A stretch of DNA of 54,836 nt, taken from an uncultured Colwellia sp. GTDB taxonomy: Bacteria > Pseudomonadota > Gammaproteobacteria > Enterobacterales > Alteromonadaceae. The position numbers and the translations under genes were made by a program. The DNA is taken from NCBI GenBank assembly GCA_913061475.1, contig CAJXUN010000030.1, positions 1-54,836 of the forward strand, read 5' to 3'. Shown piece by piece: positions 18,145 to 27,469 of the stretch (position 1 is its first letter; each line of letters starts with the position of its first letter). A model generated the notes under the pieces. The model was not told where the DNA came from. It saw only the letters and a program-made list of their open reading frames with translations, and did no database searches.

Positions 18145-19788
18145 TTATTTGGTATAGCTTTGATAAAAGTCAATCAAGCCGGCCGTTGAACTGTCATGCT
18201 GGTCACTGATATTACCTGATGATAATTCTTCTTGAATATTATTGGCTAAGCCTTTGCCAAGTTCTACGCCCCATTGATCAAAAGAACATATCTGCAAAAT
18301 GATGCCTTGCACAAATATCTTATGTTCGTATAACGCAATTAAACTGCCTAATGAACGTGGTGAAATGCGCTTCATTAATATGGTATTCGTTGGGCGATTA
18401 CCTTTATGTACTTTATGCGGAGCAACTTTGTCAATGTAGTCTTGTGTTCTGCCTTTGGCTTTTAAGTCAGCGCGCACTTGATTTTCATCAACCCCTTGCA
18501 TTAATGCCTGTGTTTGAGCAAAAAAGTTCGCCATTAAGGTTTCATGATGACCCTGAACCGGAGTTACGCTTTCAACTGAACCGATAAAATCAGCAGGAAC
18601 AATATTATTACTTTGATGTAAATATTGATAGAAGGCATGTTGACCATTAATTCCCAGTTCACCCCAGATTGACGGAACAGTAGGGTATGAGATAGGCTCT
18701 CCATCCCAAGTAACAGATTTACCATTACTTTCCATTTCAGCCTGCTGCAAATAGGCAGATAGCATATGTAAAGATTGATCATAGGGTAAAATTGCCTGAG
18801 ATTGTGCGCCAAGAAAAGTACAATTCCAGACACTTAATAAGGCCAATATTACCGGTGCATTCTCAGCTAAAGGTGTATTGCAAAAGTGTTGATCAATTTC
18901 ATGCGCACCTTCAAGTAATTCAATAAAACGCTCAAAACCTAAATCAATAGCAATAGGTAAACCGATGGCTGACCAAAGTGAAAAGCGGCCGCCAACCCAG
19001 TCCCACATATCAAAAATATTTTCTTCTGCAATACCAAATTCGGTAGCATTCTTCTTATTAGATGAAACCGCAACAAAGTGCTTAGCGATGGCCGATTGAT
19101 CAAAAGACGAGGCGACTAACCATTTCATCGCGGTTTTAGCATTGGTCATGGTTTCTGTGGTGGTAAAGGTTTTACTGGAAACAATGAACAGCACTTTTTC
19201 TGGATTTAATGGCCTTAATACGTTCGCTATTTGTGTGCCATCAACGTTAGAGACATAGTGAACATTAACACTGTTATCGCTGTATTGGTCTAATGCTTCT
19301 GTCACCATTTGCGGGCCAAGATTTGAACCACCCACACCAATATTTACCACGTCAGTAATGCGTTTACCGGAATAACCACTCCATAAGCCCTGGCGAACCT
19401 TATCACTGAAGGTTTTCATTTTATCCAGCGCGTGCTGGACATCGATATTGATATCTTTACCATCAAGCATAAAAGGGCTTTTACTACGATTTCTTAAGGC
19501 AGTATGCAGCACTGCACGTTCTTCAGTGCGATTAATACGCTCGCCGCTGAACATTTTTTCGCGCCATGCTTCAACATCACTTTCTTTTGCTAAGTTGATT
19601 AGCATTTCCATAGTTGATGCTGATATCAGGTTTTTTGAATAATCGACAAGAAAGGGCGCAAGCTGAATGGAAAATTGTTCAAAACGCTTAGGGTTCTGCT
19701 TAAATAGCTCGCTCATGTGCTGTGACTTCATATCAATAGCGTGATTTTCTAAATTTTTCCAGCTAGGTAATGAGGTTCTATCTTGCAT
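18145..19788 (-). CDS. pgi: glucose-6-phosphate isomerase
   Basis: A cytoplasmic enzyme of 547 residues that interconverts glucose 6-phosphate and fructose 6-phosphate in glycolysis and gluconeogenesis. The length is close to that of E. coli Pgi, and it carries the family signatures: VGIGGSNLGP-type phosphate loop (VNIGVGGSNLGPQMV), FIVSSKTFTTTETM, and the C-terminal signature with QGIILQICSFDQWGVELGK. The start has TTGGAG about six bases upstream. It is monocistronic, with its own terminator. Confidence 0.97.
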   Translation of the reverse strand: MQDRTSLPSWKNLENHAIDMKSQHMSELFKQNPKRFEQFSIQLAPFLVDYSKNLISASTMEMLINLAKESDVEAWREKMFSGERINRTEERAVLHTALRNRSKSPFMLDGKDINIDVQHALDKMKTFSDKVRQGLWSGYSGKRITDVVNIGVGGSNLGPQMVTEALDQYSDNSVNVHYVSNVDGTQIANVLRPLNPEKVLFIVSSKTFTTTETMTNAKTAMKWLVASSFDQSAIAKHFVAVSSNKKNATEFGIAEENIFDMWDWVGGRFSLWSAIGLPIAIDLGFERFIELLEGAHEIDQHFCNTPLAENAPVILALLSVWNCTFLGAQSQAILPYDQSLHMLSAYLQQAEMESNGKSVTWDGEPISYPTVPSIWGELGINGQHAFYQYLHQSNNIVPADFIGSVESVTPVQGHHETLMANFFAQTQALMQGVDENQVRADLKAKGRTQDYIDKVAPHKVHKGNRPTNTILMKRISPRSLGSLIALYEHKIFVQGIILQICSFDQWGVELGKGLANNIQEELSSGNISDQHDSSTAGLIDFYQSYTK

Positions 19789-20124
19789 TTTTTCTCCAAA
19801 TAAGGTGCGCGAACGTTAATAATAAAGTTTTAACGTAAAAACGATAAGGATGCTAGGGCTTACTATTTACTATATTTTACTGAGTTACTAATAATTATTT
19901 AGTATATTGAGCTACTTATTAGTTATTTAGCTGACCAAGTGGTCAGCTTTCAGCTTTGTGTAAGGTTTACTCTACGAAAATAGCCGTAAACATACTGCTA
20001 TTCACATTACTGTTGCCTCCATACTAACCCGTATTTAGGTAAAAATGACTTTTATTGTTGTTGTACAAGAGAATATCTATACTGGTGCTATAAATGTTTT
20101 ATAAAAGCAATATAGTTTCTTAAT
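19789..20124. other. divergent intergenic region between pgi and the LysR gene
   Basis: Holds the promoters of pgi and the LysR gene, which I could not place firmly. A perfect 8-bp hairpin (AGCTGACC 19929-19936, GGTCAGCT 19941-19948, loop AAGT) is the only clear structure. No T run long enough for a terminator follows it. Confidence 0.4.
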
Positions 20125-21030
20125 ATGCAACAATACGATTTAGTGGCACTACGAAGTTTTATTTCTGTGGTTGATGCCGGCAGTTTTAATCAAGCAGCCA
20201 TACTTTTGAGTGCCAGCACTGCCGCGGTCAGTCGACGAGTTTCTGGCTTGGAAACCGCGCTTGGTGTTAGATTGTTAAACCGAACGACGCGCAGTATTGA
20301 ATTAACCGAAGCGGGTCAGCAATTTTATCAAGATGTGGTCAATATATTTCAGTCGTTAGATGAAGCGCAGGAGCGTATCCAAAAACGTAGCCAACATATT
20401 ACAGGTGATTTACGCCTTTCTGCTCCACTGAGCTTTGGTATCACTTCTTTAACACCGATTTTATCTGGTTTTATGAAGCTTCATCCTGAACTAAAGATCC
20501 ATTTACAATTAGAAGACCATCGAACTAATTTTGTCGCAGAGGGTATTGATGTTGGTATACGAGTCGGGCGTTTGGAAGACTCGTCGCTCGTGGCTTTACC
20601 TATCACCACCGTTTCTGCAATGTTTTGTGCAGCGCCGAGTTATCTCGCTAAATATGGTGAACCTAAAAGCCCGAAGGAGTTGCTCAATCATAATTGTTTA
20701 CGCTATAGCTTAATCAACCCTAAATTTGGCTGGGCAATCGAGCAAGATAGTTTGGCGCGAAGTATCGAGGTTGATGGCACGTTAACATGTAATAATGGTA
20801 ATGCCTTAAGAGAGGCGGCAATTGCTGGTTTAGGCATTGTGCAATCTCCCGCTTTTATTGTTGATGATGCTATCGAGAGCGGTCAGTTAGTGGAAATTTT
20901 AACCGACTATAAACCAGCACCATTAGGTCTCTATGCTATTAAGCTATCTCGTCAATTTACCTCTGCGAAAGTAAATGCTTTTATCGATTATTTAAAAGCT
21001 TATTACGCTGATAGTTCGAAAATTAAATAG
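20125..21030 (+). CDS. LysR-family transcriptional regulator
   Basis: A protein of 301 residues with an N-terminal winged helix-turn-helix (FISVVDAGSFNQAAILLSAS to RLLNRTTRSIELTEAG) and a periplasmic-binding-like effector domain from about residue 90. It resembles the CrgA / AaeR group that often controls genes for aromatic or quinone stress. Its target is not evident: neighbours are pgi (divergent) and a TetR gene (convergent). The AT-rich leader has no strong ribosome site. Confidence 0.9.
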   Translation: MQQYDLVALRSFISVVDAGSFNQAAILLSASTAAVSRRVSGLETALGVRLLNRTTRSIELTEAGQQFYQDVVNIFQSLDEAQERIQKRSQHITGDLRLSAPLSFGITSLTPILSGFMKLHPELKIHLQLEDHRTNFVAEGIDVGIRVGRLEDSSLVALPITTVSAMFCAAPSYLAKYGEPKSPKELLNHNCLRYSLINPKFGWAIEQDSLARSIEVDGTLTCNNGNALREAAIAGLGIVQSPAFIVDDAIESGQLVEILTDYKPAPLGLYAIKLSRQFTSAKVNAFIDYLKAYYADSSKIK

Positions 21031-21052
21031 CAAAATGTTGAACCAAATATTT

Positions 21053-21631
21053 TTATGGTGAATCTGGGCTAGTTGCTGCTTTAAATATCGCCATTAAATT
21101 ATTCACAAAGGCGATGTTATTTTGTGCGGATACTGATACTGTGATGCCGAAAGGGGCAAAGTGCAAAGCTTCTGCGAGCGCTTCGGCGGATAACTTCACT
21201 TTACTTAAGTTTAGGCGCTTTGCTGCCACTTCTTTTTCAATTCTTGTTTGAATACTTTTTTTAATTAAGTTTTCTTCTTTCTCGATAAGATCTTTGCAGA
21301 ACTCTTGACCCGCATGCAATAAATCAGCCCTAATCAAACTGCTGGATACGTCATTAAATAACCCTTCACATCGTTGAATTATCAGCGTATTTGTCTCCGG
21401 CCAAAAATTTTCTTCTGAGACATTATAACGATCAATAAGAATATTATTTTGTTGAAAGTGTTGTTCAACCACCGCTCTAAATAATACTTCTTTTGATTTA
21501 AATTGCTTATGGATCGTGACACGAGATATGCCGGCGTAACGACTCACCATGGATATATTAGAGGTACCGTAGCCATGCTGGAAAAAACACTCCATAGCCG
21601 TAGTTAATATTTTATCTGTCGTACTTTGCAA
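21053..21631 (-). CDS. TetR/AcrR-family regulator of the adjacent RND pump
   Basis: A protein of 192 residues with a TetR helix-turn-helix at the N-terminus (YGTSNISMVSRYAGISRVTIHKQFKSKEVLF) and a helical ligand-binding C-terminus with an AefR/AcrR-type tail. It is divergent from the RND efflux pair, and a perfect palindrome lies between them, so it is most likely their repressor and represses itself too. Translation appears to start at TTG, the first start after an in-frame stop; an ATG just upstream is out of frame. Confidence 0.85.
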   Translation of the reverse strand: MQSTTDKILTTAMECFFQHGYGTSNISMVSRYAGISRVTIHKQFKSKEVLFRAVVEQHFQQNNILIDRYNVSEENFWPETNTLIIQRCEGLFNDVSSSLIRADLLHAGQEFCKDLIEKEENLIKKSIQTRIEKEVAAKRLNLSKVKLSAEALAEALHFAPFGITVSVSAQNNIAFVNNLMAIFKAATSPDSP

Positions 21632-21690
21632 ATTGTATTCTCATAAAAAGGCGCCCACAATATAGTAGCGTGAGTGCTTACAATAAACAA

Positions 21691-21723
21691 CAGGTTTACA
21701 CTATTTGTTAATGTGTAAACCTG
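21691..21723. promoter_or_regulatory. TetR operator candidate overlapping the RND promoter
   Basis: A perfect 11-bp inverted repeat, CAGGTTTACAC (21691-21701) and GTGTAAACCTG (21713-21723), has an 11-base spacer. A plausible plus-strand promoter overlaps it: TTGTTA at 21705-21710 and TATAGT at 21727-21732, 16 bp apart. A bound dimer would cover the -35 and spacer. The site lies between the divergent TetR and efflux genes. Confidence 0.75.
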
Positions 21724-21827
21724 TGCTATAGTTCTCAACATATTTTGCTATCTAATACTCAACCGGTAAACGTTTGCTTGAAGGGTACGCGTTAATTGAT
21801 GGTTATAACTTACATCTTGGAGTTCAT

Positions 21828-22874
21828 GTGAATCGAATTTTTATACTTGCGGTCGTTTTTATATTACAAGCTTGCTCTGAATCAACAGAAGCTAAAAAAG
21901 AGGTTGCACCTGTTGTTGTTCAGTTATCATCAGCTAGCTTGACCAATTTAGCCAATGATTACGAATTTCCGGCGACAGTTTCAGCCGTGAAAAGTGTTGA
22001 TCTCAAATTTGAGGTGTCGGGGCGTTTAATCTTTGAAGGTCTTGTTGAAGGTAGTGCAGTAAAAAAAGGTCAGGTTTTAGCAAAAATTGATCCTGCTCCG
22101 TTTCAACGCAAAGTTGATGAAAGTCGTATTCGTCATGAAGATGCCCAACGAAATTTAAAACGTATTAAAGACGTTTTCGAAAAAAATGTTGCCTCACAAC
22201 GTGATTACGATGATGCGAAGTCTCAGTTTTCAATTACTAAAATAGCCTTAGAAAATGCCAAGCAAGATTTAAGCTATTGTACCATCACCGCGCCATTTGA
22301 TGCCGTGATAGGGGCGAGGTACATTGAGAATAATAGTTTAATTCGTTCCGGTGATACCTTAGCTAATTTACAAGATAGGTCAGCGCTTTATTTTAGCTTT
22401 GAAGTGCCTGAGCGAATTATGACCGCCAATGCCGGCAATCGAAATATAAAAGCTACCGCACATATCATCGGCCAAGAAGATAAAGTATTTGATATTCATT
22501 ATGTTGAGCATAAAACTACACCTGATCCTATCACGCAAACTTATGGTGTAACCTTCGCTCTTGATGGCGCAATAACTAAGCTGTTTTATCCAGGATCAAG
22601 GGCGATTGTTAACATTAAAGACAACGACAGCCGTGTTCAAGCGCTTGTTGTCCCGATAAATGCTCTGTTAGGGAACAGTGATTCTGGCTTCAGTGTTTGG
22701 CGCTTTAATCGTACCGACAATACCATTAGCAAAGTGGCGGTGACCGTATCACAATTACAAGGCGAATATGCGCTGATATCTTCAGGCTTAAATGACGGCG
22801 ATAAAGTCGTCTCGGCTGCTGTTGGTCAAATGCGTGAGGGGCTTAACGTCAGAGAATATAAGGCGACATATTAA
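21828..22874 (+). CDS. RND efflux periplasmic adaptor (membrane fusion) lipoprotein
   Basis: The adaptor of a tripartite efflux pump, about 348 residues. It has a lipoprotein signal (NRIFILAVVFILQAC, Cys at residue 16 or so), a barrel-sandwich hybrid domain (SGRLIFEGLVEGSAVKKGQVLAKIDP), a coiled-coil hairpin and beta-barrel domains. It should link the inner-membrane permease to an outer-membrane channel. I chose the GTG at 21828, five bases after TTGGAG, because it opens directly into the signal peptide; an earlier in-frame start at 21774 would add about 18 non-signal residues. The permease ATG begins one base after this stop codon, so the two are translationally coupled. Confidence 0.92.
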   Translation: MNRIFILAVVFILQACSESTEAKKEVAPVVVQLSSASLTNLANDYEFPATVSAVKSVDLKFEVSGRLIFEGLVEGSAVKKGQVLAKIDPAPFQRKVDESRIRHEDAQRNLKRIKDVFEKNVASQRDYDDAKSQFSITKIALENAKQDLSYCTITAPFDAVIGARYIENNSLIRSGDTLANLQDRSALYFSFEVPERIMTANAGNRNIKATAHIIGQEDKVFDIHYVEHKTTPDPITQTYGVTFALDGAITKLFYPGSRAIVNIKDNDSRVQALVVPINALLGNSDSGFSVWRFNRTDNTISKVAVTVSQLQGEYALISSGLNDGDKVVSAAVGQMREGLNVREYKATY

Positions 22875-22875
22875 G

Positions 22876-25800
22876 ATGGATATCGCACGTTATTCTTTAA
22901 CTAAACCGATTAATATTTGGCTTTTATCCCTTTGTTTCCTGATCGGTGGTATTGTTGCTATGGGGAAAATCGGCCGTCTTGAAGATCCCGCATTTACCAT
23001 AAAACAAGCGGTAATTTTTACCTATTATCCTGGTGCTAGCGCGGAAAAAGTAGAAAAAGAAGTGACAGAGCAGGTTGAAATAGCGTTGCAGCAAATGTGG
23101 CAACTAGATGTTTTAGACTCAGTTAGTAAACCTGGTTTTTCTCGCATCACCATGGAAATACAACCTCATATTGATGGCCCGCTGTTACCGCAAATTTGGG
23201 ACGAGCTACGTAAACGCTTGCGAGATATTCGCAAAGACTTACCTCTAGGCGCTAGTGCCCCTATTGTGGTTGATGACTTTGGTGACGTCTATGGTATTTA
23301 TTACGCGTTATCTGCGCCTGATTTTAGTGCTCATCAAATGCGTGAGTTTTCACGTATTATTCGCCGTGAAGTCTTAACAGTCGATGGCGTAGCTAAAGTA
23401 CAAATTGGTGGCATATTAGAAGAAGAAATAGTCGCTAAAATTGATAGTTATCAAATTGCCGGCTTAGGACTGTCTTTTCCGGATATTCAGCAAGTGCTTG
23501 CCAGTAATTTAAAACCCTTTAGTGGCGGACGTTTACATATTGGTGATAAACAAATCAGGATCCCGGTTGAAAGTTCAACCAATAAAATTGAAGAAATAGA
23601 AAACTTATCGATTGTTATTCCTGGTAAAAACGCCTCAATAAAAATAAAAGATATTGCCAAGCTAAGTATTCAACCTGTAGCTATTCCAAGTGGCTTAAAA
23701 CGTTTTAATGGAGAAAGTGCAATAACCCTTGCGGTATCGGCACAAAACGACATTAATGTCGTTGATGTTGGCGAAAAAATTGAAGCGAAATTAGCAGAAG
23801 TATTAGCTAAGCTACCCACAGGTATCAAGGTTTCATCGATCTATAACCAAGCGAAAATTGTTGATGAATCTGTTGATGGCTTTATTACTAATTTAGAAAT
23901 GTCAGTTGCCGTTGTCACCTTAGCATTGTGTCTTTTTATGGGCTGGCGCTCAGGTGTTGTTGTTGGTGGTACATTATTGGTTACCGTATTAGGTACAGTG
24001 TTGATCATGTGGCTTTATGATCTGCAGCTAGAACGTATTTCGTTAGGCGCCATGGTGATTGCAATGGGGATGCTCGTTGATAATGCCATCGTCGTTGCCG
24101 AAGGTATGATGCTGCGTATGGAGAAGGGTAAATCGGCAATGGAGTCTGCCAGTTTTATCGTTAAACGCACACAATGGCCATTACTTGGCGCTACCATTAT
24201 TGGTATTGCGGCATTCTCAGGTATAGGTTTGTCTGATGATGCCACCGGTGAGTTTTTATTCTCCTTGTTTGCCGTTGTGCTTATTTCACTAATGTTAAGT
24301 TGGATATTGGCGGTAACGCTTACGCCATTATTGGGTAAATATTTTTACCAAGTGGGTAATAAATCCGATACTGAAGAGTCTTATTCGTTGTTTCATAAAG
24401 CTTATTTAGTTGTGCTACGAAACGCGCTGCATTGGCGTGCTGTAACCTTGGCGATATTGGTTACTATTACCATTGGCGCCTATGCTAGCTTTGGCTTAAT
24501 AAAACAAGGTTTTTTCCCTCCTTCTAATACACCCGTATTTTTCATTCATTATTGGGGTCCTCAAGACTCTGATATTCGCGCCACTGAAAAGTATATGAAA
24601 CAAGGTGAAAAATTGATCCTTGAAACCCAAGGCATTGAATCTTTGGCGACGTTTATTGGTGAAAGCTCTGAGCGCTTTACGTTGGTATTCGGACCTGAAT
24701 TACCTAACGAAAGTTATGGCTTATTTTTGGTACGAGCTTTAGATGCGGCTGATATTCCACGCTTGGCAAAGGAAATTTCCGACAAACTAAGACAATCAAA
24801 TCCGAAAGTAAACTTTTACGCAGAAATTATGCAGTTTGGTCCCGGTGCTGGCGCTAAAATTCAAGCGAGATTTTCCGGCGAAAATCCTGCTATTTTACGA
24901 GATCTAGCCGAGCAAGCAAAAGCGGTATACTTTAACGACGGAAAAATTCGAGATATTCGTGATGATTGGCGTGATAAAGGTATCGTGCTAGCACCAGAAT
25001 ATGATGATATTTCTGCCGGTATTGCTGGCGTTTCAAGAAGTGACTTTAGTCAAGCTATTAAATTTTATTCTGACGGCTTACAGATTGGCCAATTACAAGA
25101 CGGTGACTATCTATATCCCATTATTGCACGTAATAGTAATGCAAACGCTGATCAATTAGTCGGTCTGGAAAATAGCTTAGTATGGAGCAGTAGCCAACGA
25201 ACTTATGTACCTTTTAAGCAAGTTAGCGGCAAAATGAACTACTCAAGTGAAGAGCTACTGATTCATCGCCGTGACCGTGTGCGAACAATAACCGTGAAGG
25301 CGGAAGCGGGTTATAACGAAACAACCGGTGAAGCTTTTAAACGCACACAAGCAAAAATTGAAGCGATTACCTTACCAGAAGGTTATCAACTGGAGTGGGG
25401 CGGTGAATATGAGTCTGCTCGTGATGCACAAGCGGCATTGGGTCAAGGTTTGCCATTAGGCTTCTTGGTCATGTTTATTATCAGTGTGCTACTTTTTGGT
25501 CAAGCGAGACAACCGTTAATTATCTGGTTAATTGTCCCTATGGCTGTCGTGGGTGTTGTTGCCGGTTTGTTATTGGCAGATTTACCGTTTGGTTTTATGT
25601 CATTGCTAGGTTTCTTAAGTCTATTTGGCATGTTAATAAAAAATGCCATCGTATTGTTAGAAGAAATAGACTTGCAAATTGCTGAAGGTAAAGAGCAAGC
25701 CATAGCGATTGTTGAAGCGAGTTTGAGTCGTTTAAGACCTGTTTCATTAGCCGCGATAACCACTATTTTAGGTGTTATGCCATTACTGGTGGACCCGTTT

Positions 25801-25926
25801 TTTGCCGATATGTCGGTAACCATTATGGGCGGATTAGCGTTTGCGACCGTGTTAACTATGATTGCGGTTCCGGTGCTTTATAGTGTCTTTTATAAAATAG
25901 AAGTCCCTAAAAATTTAGCAATTTAA
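22876..25926 (+). CDS. RND-family efflux permease (AcrB/MexB superfamily)
   Basis: A proton-driven inner-membrane exporter of 1016 residues with twelve transmembrane helices and two large periplasmic loops. The relay segment in helix 4 reads AMGMLVDNAIVVAEG; the first Asp (402) of the AcrB Asp-Asp pair is kept and the second is Asn (403), as in a number of divergent RND permeases. The TM10-11 region (SLFGMLIKNAIVLLEE) keeps the conserved Lys. ATG at 22876 follows the adaptor stop by one base. No outer-membrane TolC-like gene is adjacent, so a shared channel is probably used. The TetR regulator upstream suggests induction by a toxic compound. Confidence 0.94.
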   Translation: MDIARYSLTKPINIWLLSLCFLIGGIVAMGKIGRLEDPAFTIKQAVIFTYYPGASAEKVEKEVTEQVEIALQQMWQLDVLDSVSKPGFSRITMEIQPHIDGPLLPQIWDELRKRLRDIRKDLPLGASAPIVVDDFGDVYGIYYALSAPDFSAHQMREFSRIIRREVLTVDGVAKVQIGGILEEEIVAKIDSYQIAGLGLSFPDIQQVLASNLKPFSGGRLHIGDKQIRIPVESSTNKIEEIENLSIVIPGKNASIKIKDIAKLSIQPVAIPSGLKRFNGESAITLAVSAQNDINVVDVGEKIEAKLAEVLAKLPTGIKVSSIYNQAKIVDESVDGFITNLEMSVAVVTLALCLFMGWRSGVVVGGTLLVTVLGTVLIMWLYDLQLERISLGAMVIAMGMLVDNAIVVAEGMMLRMEKGKSAMESASFIVKRTQWPLLGATIIGIAAFSGIGLSDDATGEFLFSLFAVVLISLMLSWILAVTLTPLLGKYFYQVGNKSDTEESYSLFHKAYLVVLRNALHWRAVTLAILVTITIGAYASFGLIKQGFFPPSNTPVFFIHYWGPQDSDIRATEKYMKQGEKLILETQGIESLATFIGESSERFTLVFGPELPNESYGLFLVRALDAADIPRLAKEISDKLRQSNPKVNFYAEIMQFGPGAGAKIQARFSGENPAILRDLAEQAKAVYFNDGKIRDIRDDWRDKGIVLAPEYDDISAGIAGVSRSDFSQAIKFYSDGLQIGQLQDGDYLYPIIARNSNANADQLVGLENSLVWSSSQRTYVPFKQVSGKMNYSSEELLIHRRDRVRTITVKAEAGYNETTGEAFKRTQAKIEAITLPEGYQLEWGGEYESARDAQAALGQGLPLGFLVMFIISVLLFGQARQPLIIWLIVPMAVVGVVAGLLLADLPFGFMSLLGFLSLFGMLIKNAIVLLEEIDLQIAEGKEQAIAIVEASLSRLRPVSLAAITTILGVMPLLVDPFFADMSVTIMGGLAFATVLTMIAVPVLYSVFYKIEVPKNLAI

Positions 25927-25993
25927 ACGCTTATATTAACGCCAATGTTGGCATCGATATTAACACCGATATTAACACCGATATCAGCGCGTA

Positions 25994-26033
25994 AAAAAGC
26001 GAACATACTCTAGACTGAGTTTGTTCGCTTTTT
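25994..26033. terminator. bidirectional intrinsic terminator
   Basis: AAAAAGCGAACA (25994-26005) pairs perfectly with TGTTCGCTTTTT (26022-26033). It separates the convergent RND permease and DoxX genes and has T runs on both strands. Confidence 0.85.
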
Positions 26034-26065
26034 ATTTTTTGCACTTTCATTATCTAAAACTCAGA

Positions 26066-26503
26066 TTATGAAAATTTAAGCTTGTTGTCCGCTGACAGCT
26101 TCTCTCCGCCTATTATAATGACCAACACTAGCAATGTACCCCATAAAATATGTTCATTCATCGCTGCAGGGCTGATATCCACTAAACTTATTATCGCGAC
26201 AGCGTTGACGATAAATAAGCCGGCAGCAGATAGCCGGCTAAATAAACCAATAGCAAGTAATATCGGTAACACTAACTCACCAATAGTACCTGCCCATGCG
26301 GCAACGACAGGAGAGACCAAAGGCACTTCATACTCATATTCAAATAGCATTAATGTTGACTCCCAATCACGCAGTTTGGTTAATCCTGACTTGAAAAATA
26401 TATTGGCGATATAAAGCCGAATAAAAAGTATCGCCGGGATAAGTAAATAATTGCTGTAGTCAAAAATTTGGTTGTGTAGTGCTCTAACTTTTTGCAAAGT
26501 CAT
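26066..26503 (-). CDS. DoxX-family membrane protein (BufD-like)
   Basis: An inner-membrane protein of 145 residues with four predicted helices and the DoxX pattern (RLYIANIFFKSGLTKLRDWESTL, then GELVLPILLAIGLFSR). It is the last gene of the minus-strand cluster with DUF2063, DUF692 and DUF2282 genes. In bufferin clusters a DoxX protein often occupies this place (named BufD), with an accessory and still unclear role in metal handling or redox. A ribosome site AAGGAA lies ten bases before the ATG. Confidence 0.85.
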   Translation of the reverse strand: MTLQKVRALHNQIFDYSNYLLIPAILFIRLYIANIFFKSGLTKLRDWESTLMLFEYEYEVPLVSPVVAAWAGTIGELVLPILLAIGLFSRLSAAGLFIVNAVAIISLVDISPAAMNEHILWGTLLVLVIIIGGEKLSADNKLKFS

Positions 26504-26590
26504 GATAAGTATTCCTTATTTTTACGTGTTGTTGTGTCGAGTTAAGGTGGATTAATGCTAAAAATCACATAAATTTAGTAACACTTAGTG

Positions 26591-27469
26591 CTACTTTGTT
26601 GCTTGTATAGAAATTGAACTAATCAATTGTTGTTCGATGGCTTTAGGCAGCCATTCAATAATTGAAAAGTTGTCATTGGTTGTTTTGTCTAATGCTGAAC
26701 CAATGCTAAGTTGCTGCCCATCAGCTAATGACTTGCTTGATTGCCAAAGCGTTAGCCAGTGATACTCTTGCTGTGTTATTTGCTGATATTGGGCTTGAAA
26801 GTTAGGTCGCCAGATCAAATAGTAGTACTCGTTTGTTTTAGTATTAGCAGGCTTAGTATTAGCAGGCTTAGCATTAGTCAACTCTGGATTAATCAGAAGT
26901 TGATTAATGTCGCTTAGTGTTAGCTTGTTGTTTTTTTCATGTGCACTTTTTATGTTTTCAATAACTAAATCGACAGGATGGTTTGATTTTAATACCTTAA
27001 AGCCGGAAGCAAAGTTGATGCTTAGTAGGTACGCGTCATGGTCATTAAGTAATGATAGCGTGCTTAAATCTTTGTCGACATTTTCTGCTCGTTCTGCTTG
27101 ATGACACTCAAAGTCCAATTGTGCAATGGCTGCTAATATGGCGTTATTGTCTATCGCTTGGTGTCTAATGAAGCTTGGGAATTCACAGCCTAACTCGCCC
27201 CAGTCATATTGCGCTTTTGCATGTTTTTGTAAATATGCTTTGACCAATTGCATGAAAACACGTTCGCCAACAAACGAATGTACCGTGGCAAATGTGATAG
27301 CTAATGCGCGATTAGCGTTAGCAATTAAGCTGCGTTGATAAACTCTCAATCCAGCAATATGATTCTGGTTTGGCGAACAACAGGTATGAATATTGGTCAT
27401 GGTCAGCTTTTGCTCTTCTAAGGAAAATATGGCAGACAGCATTTGTGTTTGTTGCTGCTTAATGCTCAT
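26591..27469 (-). CDS. DUF2063 protein (BufC/HvfC-like partner of the MNIO enzyme)
   Basis: A protein of 292 residues. The N-terminus matches the DUF2063 'putative DNA-binding' domain (LRVYQRSLIANANRALAITFATVHSFVGE), and a less conserved C-terminal half follows. In characterised bufferin pathways this subunit is thought to present the precursor peptide to the DUF692 enzyme; DNA binding is not expected. Its ATG overlaps the stop of the DUF692 gene by four bases, indicating coupled translation. A linker near residues 200-215 holds short repeats (NTKPA twice), encoded by a 15-bp tandem repeat. Confidence 0.87.
   Translation of the reverse strand: MSIKQQQTQMLSAIFSLEEQKLTMTNIHTCCSPNQNHIAGLRVYQRSLIANANRALAITFATVHSFVGERVFMQLVKAYLQKHAKAQYDWGELGCEFPSFIRHQAIDNNAILAAIAQLDFECHQAERAENVDKDLSTLSLLNDHDAYLLSINFASGFKVLKSNHPVDLVIENIKSAHEKNNKLTLSDINQLLINPELTNAKPANTKPANTKTNEYYYLIWRPNFQAQYQQITQQEYHWLTLWQSSKSLADGQQLSIGSALDKTTNDNFSIIEWLPKAIEQQLISSISIQATK

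Noticed and set aside
19929-19948. Terminator between pgi and the LysR gene
   Set aside because: The 8-bp hairpin is perfect but lacks a following T run, and no transcript is expected to end there.
25951-25985. Short repeat CGATATTAACAC near the end of the RND operon
   Set aside because: Two adjacent 12-bp copies just before a terminator look like simple slippage with no evident role.
26838-26875. CRISPR-like or mobile tandem repeat
   Set aside because: It is only two copies of a 15-bp unit within a coding linker (NTKPA), with no spacers.
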